Shown here in pieces: positions 1-9,094 of a stretch of DNA of 64,000 bases. The position numbers and the translations under genes are program-made. Position 1 is the first letter of the stretch; the number at the start of each line of letters is the position of its first letter. This DNA comes from Loripinus fragilis (Eukaryota > Mollusca > Bivalvia > Lucinida > Lucinidae). Under the pieces are notes generated by a model, which did no database searches, had not been told where the DNA came from, and worked only from the letters and a program-made list of their open reading frames with translations. Location: assembly GCA_964019695.1 (NCBI GenBank), contig CAXHUL010000214.1:1426001-1490000 (forward strand). The letters run 5' to 3'.

Positions 1-132
1 ACGCGCTTCCGTCTCACGAACTACTATTTTCATCATGCCCACACTGGCATCAGTTTGCAGTACGGGAGGCCGTCTACAAATGGTGAAAATTTCAAAGCGT
101 TCCATCGCAAAATTAAAAAGTTATGAGCATTA
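1..132 (+). repeat. Partial unit M0 (3' end)
   Basis: Last 132 bp of a unit. It carries gtctcacg, ttgcagtacg and catcgcaaaa, the 3'-end variants of M4, M9 and M13, and matches 7327-7458 (M9). Whether it also has the 34-bp deletion of M9 cannot be seen. Confidence 0.95.
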
Positions 133-142
133 GAAGATCTTC
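133..142. repeat. Palindrome GAAGATCTTC (unit phase marker)
   Basis: Perfect 10-bp palindrome containing AGATCT, present at the same place in nearly every unit. M17, M28 and M43 have GGAGATCTTC. Used here as the unit start. Confidence 0.9.
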
Positions 143-161
143 CCATTAGGCCCCATTAGGC
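142..161 (+). repeat. 10-bp tandem duplication cccattaggc x2
   Basis: Two perfect copies of a 10-mer, present in almost every unit. It contains TTAGGC but at a spacing of 10, so it is not a telomeric tract. Confidence 0.85.
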
Positions 162-183
162 CACAGTAGCCGACCCGGCCTAA
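156..183. repeat. Inverted repeat TTAGGCC / GGCCTAA
   Basis: Perfect 7-bp arms (156-162 and 177-183) with a 14-bp spacer, repeated in most units at unit positions 24-51. The left arm overlaps the second copy of the 10-mer. Confidence 0.7.
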
Positions 184-301
184 AACTTGCGCGGGTCACT
201 TTCACGGACGGGCTCGAAATTGGTGCCAGAAGTTAGCCCCCGACCAGAGCTTCATTGTGAGGCATTGCGTAAAACTTTCTGTCCCCGGAGTGCCGCGCAA
301 T

Positions 302-320
302 AGCCCCTGAAAGGGCTTTC
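302..320. repeat. Two overlapping small hairpins
   Basis: AGCCC/GGGCT (302-306, 313-317) and GAAAG/CTTTC (309-313, 316-320) cannot form together because they share bases. Units M34, M49, M71 and M77 change the loop (cccctaaaagg). Confidence 0.5.
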
Positions 321-321
321 C

Positions 322-338
322 GCACAATTTTCACGCCC
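322..338 (-). repeat. Internal inverted element, arm 1
   Basis: Read on the minus strand this is GGGCGTGAAAATTGTGC. It matches 576-598 on the plus strand except for one base and a 6-base gain (ATCATT) there. The two arms face each other about 240 bp apart in every unit. Confidence 0.5.
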
Positions 339-516
339 TTATTTGAGCCACTTGTAGCCGAAGGAATTTTGCGCAAATGACTGAGAGGTGCTCCTGGGCA
401 CTGCTCATCACTTTGCAATAGGTTCCTGGGCTTTTCGCGAAGGTCGCGTTTTCTCGAACTTTGAGGGCATCAGTGGGTGGGGTGTGAAAACCTCCGAATG
501 CATGGTTCTCAGCTCC

Positions 517-530
517 TGCTGTGGGCAGCA
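517..530. repeat. Hairpin TGCTG-tggg-CAGCA
   Basis: Perfect 5-bp stem with a 4-base loop, in most units at unit position 385-398. M65 and M66 change the loop (tggacagc); M20 reads tgtaggcagc. Confidence 0.6.
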
Positions 531-536
531 AGCCAA

Positions 537-544
537 TTTTTTTT
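537..544 (+). repeat. T8 run, length-variable between units
   Basis: Eight T in most units, seven in for example M27, M30, M31, M34, M37, M45, M46, M49, M64 and M65, nine in M59 and M72. Paired units usually keep the same length, so it is inherited through the duplications. Confidence 0.8.
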
Positions 545-558
545 CCAAAATGTTGACC

Positions 559-566
559 TATAAAAG
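559..566 (+). promoter_or_regulatory. TATA-like octamer TATAAAAG
   Basis: TATAAAAG fits the eukaryotic TATA-box consensus and sits at unit position 427 in nearly all units, directly after the T8 run. Exceptions: M24 (TATTAAAG), M28 and M43 (TTTAAAAG), M68 (TATAAAGG). An initiator-like TCATTG lies at 590-595, slightly far for a standard TATA-to-start distance. No start site is shown by the sequence, and conservation may only reflect homogenisation. Confidence 0.2.
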
Positions 567-575
567 AGCTTACTC

Positions 576-598
576 GGGTGTGAAAATTATCATTGTGC
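576..598 (+). repeat. Internal inverted element, arm 2
   Basis: Partner of 322-338. The GTGAAAA core also occurs at the 3' end of the unit (901-907) and, as GTGTGAAAACC, at 483-493, so the unit may have grown partly from shorter related motifs. Confidence 0.45.
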
Positions 599-606
599 GC
601 GCGCGC
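594..606. repeat. Alternating purine-pyrimidine tract (tgtgcgcgcgcgc)
   Basis: Thirteen alternating bases, mostly CG steps, capable in principle of Z-form DNA. It is among the most variable points of the unit: M2, M23, M36, M51, M55, M57, M60, M66, M67, M68 and M69 all differ here. Confidence 0.6.
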
Positions 607-772
607 CCCGGACCGCAATTATGATATTTCCTGTTTTCCCATAGGGCCCAAGGCAAATGGGGATAGCGGTTGTACGCGCTTTCTAAGGCTCTGATCGCTT
701 TTAGATTTTGCACGCGGATAGGGCCAACAGAGGCGCAGGTATTGCCATGCGCACCCGCCCGCAACAATGTTT

Positions 773-788
773 CGATACCGAGTTATCG
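773..788. repeat. Hairpin CGATA-ccgagt-TATCG
   Basis: Perfect 5-bp stem with a 6-base loop at unit position 641-656. M63 and M64 change it (gagatatcg), M65 (ttattg), M60 (ttatcgcgg). Confidence 0.55.
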
Positions 789-810
789 GGGTGTGGAAGT
801 CCGCCGCCCC

Positions 811-827
811 GAAGCTTTACGCGCTTC
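811..827. repeat. Hairpin GAAGC-tttacgc-GCTTC
   Basis: Perfect 5-bp stem with a 7-base loop around the AAGCTT site at unit position 679-695. Broken in M65 (gaagattta). Confidence 0.55.
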
Positions 828-950
828 CTTCTCACGAACTACTTTTTTCATCATGCCCACACTGGCATCAGTTTGTAGCACGGGAGGCCGTCTACAAATG
901 GTGAAAATTTCAAAGAGTTCCATCGGAAAATTAAAAAGTTATGAGCAATA

Positions 951-1768
951 GAAGATCTTCCCATTAGGCCCCATTAGGCCACAGTAGCCGACCCGGCCTA
1001 AAACTTGCACGGGTCACTTTCACGGACGGGCTCGAAACTGGTGCCAGAAGTTAGCCCCCGACCAGAGCTTCATTGTGAGGCATTGCTTAAAATTTTCAGT
1101 CCCCCGAGTGCCGCGCAATAGCCCCTGAAAGGGCTTTCTGCACAATTTTCACGCCCTTATTTGAGCCACTTGTAGCCGAAGGAATTTTGCGCAAATGACT
1201 GAGAGGTGCTCCTGGGCACTGCTCATCACTTTGCAATAGGTTCCGGGGCTTTTCGCGAAGGTCGCGTTTTCTCGAACTTTGAGGGCATCAGTGGGTGGGG
1301 TGTGAAAACCTCCGAATGCACGGTTCTCAGCTCTTGCTGTGGGCAGCAAGCCAATTTTTTTTCCAAAATGTTGACCTATAAAAGAGCTTACTCGGGTGTG
1401 AAAATTATCATTGTACGCGCGCGCCCCGGACCGCAATTATGATATTTCCTGTTTTCCCATAGGGCCCAAGGCAAATGGGGATAGCGGTTGTACGGGCTTT
1501 CTAAGGCTCTGATCGCTTTTAGATTTTGCACGCGGATAGGGCCAACAGAGGCGCAGGTATTGCCATGCGCACCCGCCCGCAACAATGTTTCGATACCGAG
1601 TTATCGGGGTGTGGAAGTCCGCCGCCCCGAAGCTTTACACGCTTCTGTCTCGCGAACTACTATTTTCATCATGCCCACACTGGCATCAGTTTGTAGTACG
1701 GGAGGCCGTCTACAAATGGTGAAAATTTCAAAGCGTTCCATCGGAAAATTAAAAAGTTATGAGCATTA
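951..1768 (+). repeat. Satellite unit M2 (818 bp)
   Basis: Markers: gcacgggtc, gcttaaaattttcag, tttctgcac, gcacggttctcagctcttgc, gtacgcgcg, gtacgggcttt, ttacacgcttctg. Equivalent to M11; M18 shares the first two thirds. Confidence 0.95.
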
Positions 1769-2585
1769 GAAGATCTTCCCATTAGGCCCCATTAGGCCAC
1801 AGTAGCCGACCCGGCCTAAAACTTGCGCGGGTCACTTTCACGGACGGGCTCGAAACTGGTGCCAGAAGTTATCCTCCGACCAGAGCTTCATTGTGAGGCA
1901 TTGCGTAAAATTTTCTGTCCCCCGAGTGCCGCGCAATAGCCCCTGAAAGGGCTTTCCGCACAATTTTCACGCCCTTATTTGAGCCACTTGTAGCCGAAGG
2001 AATTTTGCGCAAATGACTGAGAGGTGCTCCTGGGCACTGCTCATCACTTTGCAATAGGTTCCGGGGCTTTTCGCGAAGGTCGCGTTTTCTCGAACTTTGA
2101 GGGCATCAGTGGGTGGGGTGTGAAAACCTCCGAATGCATGGTTCTCAGCTCCTGCTGTGGGCAGCAAGCCAATTTTTTTTCCAAAATGTTGACCTATAAA
2201 AGAGCTTACTCGGGTGTGAAAATTATCATTGTGCGCGCGCGCCCCGGACCGCAATTATGATATTTCCTGTTTTCCCATAGGGCCCAAGGCAAATGGGGAT
2301 AGCGGTTGTACGCGCTTTCTAAGGCTCTGATCGCTTTTAGATTTTGCACGCGGATAGGGCCAACAAAGGCGCAGGTATTGCCATGCGCACCCGCCCGCAA
2401 CAATGTTTCGATACCGAGTTATCGGGGTGTGGATATCCACCGATCGAAGCTTTACGCGCTTCCGTCTCGCGAACTACTATTTTCATCATGCCCACACTGG
2501 CATCAGTTTGTAGTACGGGAGGCCGTCTACAAATGGTGAAAATTTCAAAGCGTTCCATCGGAAAATTAAAAAGTTATGAGCATTA
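1769..2585 (+). repeat. Satellite unit M3 (817 bp)
   Basis: Markers: gttatcctccg, ccaacaaagg and the clustered variant ggatatccaccgatcg at 2431-2446. Equivalent to M12; related to M19 and M24. Confidence 0.95.
2431..2450 (+). repeat. Clustered variant tract ggatatccaccgatcg
   Basis: Replaces the usual ggaagtccgccgccccg with several changes and a net loss of one base within 20 bp. Also in M12 (9757), M19 (15481, slightly changed) and M24 (19569). Creates GATATC and CGATCG sites. Confidence 0.85.
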
Positions 2586-3404
2586 GAAGATCTTCCCATT
2601 AGGCCCCATTAGGCCACAGTAGCCGACCCGGCCTAAAACTTGCGCGGGTCACTTTCACGGACGGGCTCGAAACTGATGCCAGAAGTTAGCCCCCGACCAG
2701 AGCTTCATTGTGAGGCATTGCGTAAAATTTTCCGTCCCCCGAGTGCCGCGCAATAGCCCCTGAAAGGGCTTTCCGCACAATTTTCACAGCCCTTATTTGA
2801 GCCACTTGTAGCCAAAGGAATTTTGCGCAAATGACTGAGAGGTGCTCCTGGGCACTGCTCATCAATTTGCAATAGGTTCCGGGGCTTTTCGCAAAGGTCG
2901 CGTTTTCTCGAACTTTGAGGGCATCAGTGGGTGGGGTGTGAAAACCTCCGAATGCATGTTTCTCAGCTTCTGCTGTGGGCAGCAAGCCAATTTTTTTTCC
3001 AAAATGTTGACCTATAAAAGAGCTTACTCGGGTGTGAAAATTATCATTGTGCGCGCGCGCCCCGGACCGCAATTATGATATTTCCTGTTTTCCCATAGGG
3101 CCCAAGGCAAATGGGGATAGCGGTTGTACGCGCTTTCTAAGGCTTTGATCGCTTTTAGATTTTGCACGCAGATAGGGCCAACAGAGGAGCAGGTATTGCC
3201 ATGCGCACCAGCCCGCAACAATGTTTCGATACCGAGTTATCGGGGTGTGGAAGTCCGCCGCCCCGAAGCTTTAGGCGCTTCCGTCTCACGAACTACTATT
3301 TTCATCATGCCCACACTGGCATCAGTTTGCAGTACGGGAGGCCGTCTACAAATGGTGAAAATTTCAAAGCGTTCCATCGCAAAATTAAAAAGTTATGAGC
3401 ATTA
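2586..3404 (+). repeat. Satellite unit M4 (819 bp)
   Basis: Markers: aactgatgcc, a one-base gain in ttcacagccctt, tagccaaagg, catcaatttgc, gcatgtttctcagcttctgc, gaggagcagg, tttaggcgc, ttgcagtacg, catcgcaaaa. Equivalent to M13; no counterpart in the M17-M20 series. Confidence 0.95.
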
Positions 3405-4221
3405 GAAGATCTTCCCATTAGGCCCCATTAGGCCACAGTAGCCGACCCGGCCTAAAACTTGCGCGGGTCACTTTCACGGACGGGCTCGAAACTGGTGCCA
3501 GAAGTTAGCCCCCGACCAGAGCTTCATTGTGAGGCATTGTGTAAAATTTTCTGTCCCCGGAGTGCCGCGAAATAGCCCCTGAAAGGGCTTTCCGCACAAT
3601 TTTCACGCCCTTATTTGAGCCACTTGTAGCCGAAGGAATTTTGCGCAAATGACTGAGAGGTGCTCCTGGGCACTGCTCATCACTTTGCAATAGGTTCCGG
3701 GGCTTTTCGCGAAGGTCGCGCTTTCTCGAACGTTGAGGGCATCAGTGGGTGGGGTGTGAAAACCTCCGAATGCATGGTTCTCAGCTCCTGCTGTGGGCAG
3801 CAAGCCAATTTTTTTTCAAAATGTTGACCTATAAAAGAGCTTACTCGGGTGTGAAAATTATCATTGTGCGCGCGCGCCCCGGACCGCAATTATGATATTT
3901 CCTGTTTTCCCATAGGGCCCAAGGCAAATGGGGATAGCGGTTGTACGCGCTTTCTAAGGCTCTGATCGCTTTTAGATTTTGCACGCGGATAGGGCCAACA
4001 GAGGCGCAGGTATTGCCATGCGCACCCGCCCGCAACAATGTTTCGATACCGAGTTATCGGGGTGTGGAAGTCCGCCGCCCCGAAGCTTTACGCGCTTCCG
4101 TCTCGCGAACTACTATTTTCATCATGCCCACACTGGCATCAGTTTGTAGCACGGGAGGCCGTCTACAAATGGTGAAAATTTCAAAGCGTTCCATCGGAAA
4201 ATTAAAAAGTTATGAGCAACA
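3405..4221 (+). repeat. Satellite unit M5 (817 bp)
   Basis: Markers: gcattgtgtaaaa, gccgcgaaatag, cgctttctcgaacgttg, one base lost after the T run, tagcacggg, ending agcaacag. Equivalent to M14; base 4074 is G here and A at 11400. Confidence 0.95.
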
Positions 4222-5038
4222 GAAGATCTTCCCATTAGGCCCCATTAGGCCACAGTACCCGACCCGGCCTAAAACTTGCACGGGTCACTTTCACGGATGG
4301 GCTCGAAACTGGTGCCAGAAGTTAGCCCCCAACCAGAGCTTCATTGTGAGGCATTGCGTAAAATTTTCCGTCCCCCGAGTGCCGCGCAATAGCCCCTGAA
4401 AGGGCTTTCCGCACAATTTTCACGCCCTTATTTGAGCCACTTGTAGCCGAAGGAATTTTGCGCAAATGACTGAGAGGTGCTCCTGGGCACTGCTCATCAC
4501 TTTGCAATAGGTTCCGGGGCTTTTCGCGAAGGTCTCATTTTCTCGAACTTTGAGGGCATCAGTGGGTGGGGTGTGAAAACCTCCGAATGCATGGTTCTCA
4601 GCTCCTGCTGTGGGCAGCAAGCCAATTTTTTTTCCAAAATGTTGATCTATAAAAGAGCTTACTCGGGTGTGAAAATTATCATTGTGCGCGCGCGCCCCGG
4701 ACCGCAATTATGATATTTCCTGTTTTCCCATAGGGCCCAAGGCAAATGGGGATAGCGGTTGTACGCGCTTTCTAAGGCTCTGATCGCTTTTAGATTTTGC
4801 ACGCGGATAGGGCCAACAGAGGCGCAGGTATTGCCATGTGCACCCGCCCGCAACAATGTTTCGATACCGAGTTATCGGGGTGTGGAAGTCCGCTGCCCCG
4901 AAGCTTTACGCGCTTCCGTCTCGCGAACTACTATTTTCATCATGCCCACACTGGCATCAGTTTGTAGTACGGGAGGCCGTCTACAAATGTTGAAATTTCA
5001 AAGCGTTCCATAGGAAAATTAAAAAGTTATGAGCATTA
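4222..5038 (+). repeat. Satellite unit M6 (817 bp)
   Basis: Markers: acagtacccg, cggatggg, ccccaacc, ggtctcattttc, gttgatctataa, ccatgtgcacc, gtccgctgcc, atgttgaaattt, cataggaaa. Equivalent to M15. Confidence 0.95.
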
Positions 5039-5856
5039 GAAGATCTTCCCATTAGGCCCCATTAGGCCACAGTAGCCGACCCAGCCTAAAACTTGCGCGG
5101 GTCACTTTCACGGACAGGCTCGAAACTGGTGCCAGAAGTTAGCCCCCGACCAGAGCTTCATTGTGAGGCATTGCGTAAAATTTTCCGTCCCCCGAGTGCC
5201 GCGCAATAGCCCCTGAAAGGGCTTTCCGCACAATTTTCACGCCCTTATTTGAGCCACTTGTAGCCGAAGGAATTTTGCGCAAATGACTGAGAGGTGCTCC
5301 TGGGCACTGCTCATCACTTTGCAATAGGTTCCGGGGCTTTTCGCGAAGGTCGCGTTTTCTCGAACTTTGAGGGCATCAGTGGGTGGGGTGTGAAAACCTC
5401 CGAATGCATGGTTCTCAGCTCCTGCTGTGGGCAGCAAGCCAATTTTTTTTCCAAAATGTTGACCTATAAAAGAGCTTACTCGGTTGTGAAAATTGTCATT
5501 GTGCGCGCGCGCCCCGGACCGCAATTATGATATTTCCTGTTTTCCCATAGGGCCCAAGGCAAATGGGGATAGCGGTTGTACGCGCATTCTAAGGCTATGA
5601 TCGCTTTTAGATTTTGCACGCGGATAGGGCCAACAGAGGCGCAGGTATTGCCATGCGCACCCGCCCCCAACAATGTTTCGATACCGAGTTATCGGGGTGT
5701 GGAAGTCCGCCGCCCCGAAGCTTTACGCGCTTCCGTCTCGCGAACTACTATTTTCATCATGCCCACACTGGCATCAGTTTGTAGTACGGGAGGCCGTCTA
5801 CAAATGGTGAAAATTTCAAAGCGTTCCATCGGAAAATTAAAAAGTTATGAGCATTA
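5039..5856 (+). repeat. Satellite unit M7 (818 bp)
   Basis: Starts with acccagcc and ggacaggctc, shared with M16 and M27. Its 3' half (cggttgtgaaaattgtc, cgcgcattctaaggctatg, cccccaac) is not shared with M16, so the M7/M16 equivalence ends inside this unit. Confidence 0.95.
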
Positions 5857-6674
5857 GAAGATCTTCCCATTAGGCGCCATTAGGCCACAGTAGCCGACCC
5901 GGCCTAAAACTTGCGCGGGTCACTTTCACGGACGGGCTCGAAACTGGTGCCAGAAGTTAGCCCCCGACCAGAGCTTCATTGTGAGGCATTGCGTAAAATT
6001 TTCCGTCCCCCGAGTGCCGCGCAATAGCCCCTGAAAGGGCTTTCCGCACAATTTTCACGCCCTTATTTGAGCCACTTTTAGCCGAAGGAATTTTGCGCAA
6101 ATGACTGAGAGGTGCTCCTGGGCACTGCTCATCACTTTGCAATAGGTTCCGGGGCTTTTCGCGAAGGTCGCGTTTTCTCGAACTTTGAGGGCATCAGTGG
6201 GTGGGGTGTGAAAACCTCCGAATGCATGGTTCTCAGCTCCTGCTGTGGGCAGCAAGCCAATTTTTTTTCCAAAATGTTGACCTATAAAAGAGCTTACTCG
6301 GGTGTGAAAATTGTCATTGTGCGCGCGCGCCCCGGACCGCAATTATGATATTTCCTGTTTTCCCATAGGGCCCAAGGCAAATGGGGATAGCGGTTGTACG
6401 CGCTTTCTAAGGTTCTGATCGCTTTTAGATTTTGCACGCGGATAGGGCCAACAGAGGCGCAGGTATTGCCATGCGCACCCGCCCCCAACAATGTTTCGAT
6501 ACCGAGTTATCGGGGTGTGGAAGTCCGCCGCCCCGAAGCTTTACGCGCTTCCGTCTCGCGAACTACTATTTTCATCATGCCCACACTGGCATCAGTTTGT
6601 AGCACGGGAGGCCGTCTACAAATGGTGAAAATTTCAAAGTGTTCCATCGGAAAATTAAAAAGTTATGAGCAATA
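5857..6674 (+). repeat. Satellite unit M8 (818 bp)
   Basis: Markers: taggcgccatt, cacttttagcc, aattgtcattg, aaggttctg, cccccaac, tagcacggg, aaagtgttcc, agcaatag. Its 3' half resembles the 3' half of M21. Confidence 0.95.
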
Positions 6675-7458
6675 GAAGATCTTCCCATTAGGCCCCATTA
6701 GGCCACAGTAGCCGACCCGGCCTAAAACTTGCGCGGGTCACTTTCACGGACGGGCTCGAAACTGGTGCCAGAAGTTACCCCCCGACCAGAGCTTCATTGT
6801 GAGGCATTGCGTAAAATTTTCCGTCCCCCGAGTGCCGCGCAATAGCCCCTGAAAGGGCTTTCCGCACAATTTTCACGCCCTTATTTGAGCCACTTGTAGC
6901 CGAAGGAATTTTGCGCAAATGACTGAGAGGTGCTCCTGGGCACTGCTCATCACTTTGCAATAGGTTCCAGGGCTTTTCGCAAAGGTCGCGTTTTCTCGAA
7001 CTTTGAGGGCATCAGTGGGTGGGGTGTGAAAACCTCCGAATGCGTGGTTCTCAGCTCCTGCTGTGGGCAGCAAGCCAATTTTTTTTCCAAAATGTTGACC
7101 TATAAAAGAGCTTACTCAGGTGTGAAAATTATCATTGTGCGCGCGCGCCCCGGACCGCAATTATGATATTTCCTGTTTTCCCATAGGGCCCTTAGGCTTT
7201 GATCGCTTTTAGATTTTGCACGCGGATAGGGCCAACAGAGGCGCAGGTATTGCCATGCGCACCCGCCCGCAGCAATGTTTCGATACCGAGTTATCGGGGT
7301 GTGGAAGTCCGCCGCCCCGAAGCTTTACGCGCTTCCGTCTCACGAACTACTATTTTCATCATGCCCACACTGGCATCAGTTTGCAGTACGGGAGGCCGTC
7401 TACAAATGGTGAAAATTTCAAAGCGTTCCATCGCAAAATTAAAAAGTTATGAGCATTA
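6675..7458 (+). repeat. Shortened satellite unit M9 (784 bp)
   Basis: The only strongly deviant length in the window: 34 bp are missing at the junction gggccc|ttaggc (7191/7192). Other markers: gttacccccc, ccagggcttttcgcaaagg, tgcgtggttc, actcaggtg, ttgcagtacg, catcgcaaaa. The 5' half resembles M22 and M38. Confidence 0.95.
7191..7192. other. 34-bp deletion junction in M9
   Basis: The sequence reads gggccc directly followed by ttaggctttg. The missing segment begins aaggcaaatg and ends tacgcgctttc in other units. It accounts for the 7326-bp rather than 7360-bp period of higher-order repeat 1. Confidence 0.9.
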
Positions 7459-8276
7459 GAAGATCTTCCCATTAGGCCCCATTAGGCCACAGTAGCCGAC
7501 CCGGCCTAAAACTTGCGCGGGTCACTTTCACGGACGGGCTCGAAATTGGTGCCAGAAGTTAGCCCCCGACCAGAGCTTCATTGTGAGGCATTGCGTAAAA
7601 CTTTCTGTCCCCGGAGTGCCGCGCAATAGCCCCTGAAAGGGCTTTCCGCACAATTTTCACGCCCTTATTTGAGCCACTTGTAGCCGAAGGAATTTTGCGC
7701 AAATGACTGAGAGGTGCTCCTGGGCACTGCTCATCACTTTGCAATAGGTTCCTGGGCTTTTCGCGAAGGTCGCGTTTTCTCGAACTTTGAGGGCATCAGT
7801 GGGTGGGGTGTGAAAACCTCCGAATGCATGGTTCTCAGCTCCTGCTGTGGGCAGCAAGCCAATTTTTTTTCCAAAATGTTGACCTATAAAAGAGCTTACT
7901 CGGGTGTGAAAATTATCATTGTGCGCGCGCGCCCCGGACCGCAATTATGATATTTCCTGTTTTCCCATAGGGCCCAAGGCAAATGGGGATAGCGGTTGTA
8001 CGCGCTTTCTAAGGCTCTGATCGCTTTTAGATTTTGCACGCGGATAGGGCCAACAGAGGCGCAGGTATTGCCATGCGCACCCGCCCGCAACAATGTTTCG
8101 ATACCGAGTTATCGGGGTGTGGAAGTCCGCCGCCCCGAAGCTTTACGCGCTTCCTTCTCACGAACTACTTTTTTCATCATGCCCACACTGGCATCAGTTT
8201 GTAGCACGGGAGGCCGTCTACAAATGGTGAAAATTTCAAAGAGTTCCATCGGAAAATTAAAAAGTTATGAGCAATA
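7459..8276 (+). repeat. Satellite unit M10 (818 bp)
   Basis: Copy of M1 at offset 7326; ggttcctgggc and cttccttctcac present. Confidence 0.95.
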
Positions 8277-9094
8277 GAAGATCTTCCCATTAGGCCCCAT
8301 TAGGCCACAGTAGCCGACCCGGCCTAAAACTTGCACGGGTCACTTTCACGGACGGGCTCGAAACTGGTGCCAGAAGTTAGCCCCCGACCAGAGCTTCATT
8401 GTGAGGCATTGCTTAAAATTTTCAGTCCCCCGAGTGCCGCGCAATAGCCCCTGAAAGGGCTTTCTGCACAATTTTCACGCCCTTATTTGAGCCACTTGTA
8501 GCCGAAGGAATTTTGCGCAAATGACTGAGAGGTGCTCCTGGGCACTGCTCATCACTTTGCAATAGGTTCCGGGGCTTTTCGCGAAGGTCGCGTTTTCTCG
8601 AACTTTGAGGGCATCAGTGGGTGGGGTGTGAAAACCTCCGAATGCACGGTTCTCAGCTCTTGCTGTGGGCAGCAAGCCAATTTTTTTTCCAAAATGTTGA
8701 CCTATAAAAGAGCTTACTCGGGTGTGAAAATTATCATTGTACGCGCGCGCCCCGGACCGCAATTATGATATTTCCTGTTTTCCCATAGGGCCCAAGGCAA
8801 ATGGGGATAGCGGTTGTACGGGCTTTCTAAGGCTCTGATCGCTTTTAGATTTTGCACGCGGATAGGGCCAACAGAGGCGCAGGTATTGCCATGCGCACCC
8901 GCCCGCAACAATGTTTCGATACCGAGTTATCGGGGTGTGGAAGTCCGCCGCCCCGAAGCTTTACACGCTTCTGTCTCGCGAACTACTATTTTCATCATGC
9001 CCACACTGGCATCAGTTTGTAGTACGGGAGGCCGTCTACAAATGGTGAAAATTTCAAAGCGTTCCATCGGAAAATTAAAAAGTTATGAGCATTA
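8277..9094 (+). repeat. Satellite unit M11 (818 bp)
   Basis: Copy of M2 at offset 7326; gcttaaaattttcag and gtacgggcttt present. Confidence 0.95.

Larger units (their letters stand above)
133..950 (+). repeat. Satellite unit M1 (818 bp)
   Basis: Reference unit for the sub-unit features listed separately. Markers: cgaaattggtgcc, gtaaaactttctg, ggttcctgggc, cttccttctcac, aaagagttcc, ending agcaatag. Nearly identical to M10 and close to M17. Confidence 0.95.
1..5480 (+). repeat. Higher-order repeat 1, copy 1 (M0-M7)
   Basis: This stretch matches 7327 to about 12806 at a constant offset of 7326 bp, which is nine units, one of them the 34-bp-deleted M9. Every diagnostic variant of M1-M6 and the start of M7 recurs in M10-M16. 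The only difference I noticed is G at 4074 against A at 11400. The match certainly reaches the M7 markers near 5120 and has failed by 5484. The left end lies outside the window. Confidence 0.93.

Noticed and set aside
142..161. TTAGGC telomere-like sequence
   Set aside because: TTAGGC occurs only twice per unit at 10-bp spacing, so it is not a (TTAGGC)n tract.
331..618. Recurrent minus-strand frame of 95 codons, and frames of 61 and 65 codons beside it
   Set aside because: All start at TTG and overlap plus-strand frames of similar length. Single-base indels shift or fuse them in M4, M13, M52, M55, M70 and M76. No domain or signal is recognisable.
388..624. Recurrent plus-strand frame of 78 codons
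   Set aside because: Starts at GTG and lies opposite the 95-codon minus-strand frame. No recognisable protein features.
771..792. CENP-B-box-like ttcgataccgagttatcggg
   Set aside because: Spacing and the central A do not fit the nTTCGnnnnAnnCGGGn core.
924..940. ATTAAA polyadenylation-like signal near the unit end
   Set aside because: Lies in an AT-rich stretch where such hexamers are expected by chance, and no transcript unit is supported.
133..950. Transposon with terminal inverted repeats as the unit
   Set aside because: No target-site duplication, transposase frame or terminal repeats at a consistent unit boundary; the facing GTGAAAATT arms lie inside the unit.
670..951. Recurrent plus-strand frame of 93 codons, present in most units
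   Set aside because: It starts at TTG, not ATG, ends at the unit boundary, and is altered by indels or premature stops in several units (M6, M31, M32, M63, M74). Its persistence follows from homogenisation of the DNA.
3941..4399. Frame of 152 codons in M5-M6 (and the copy at 11267-11725)
   Set aside because: It is longer only because agcaacag replaces the usual stop at the unit end. It runs through the palindrome into the next unit and resembles no protein I know.
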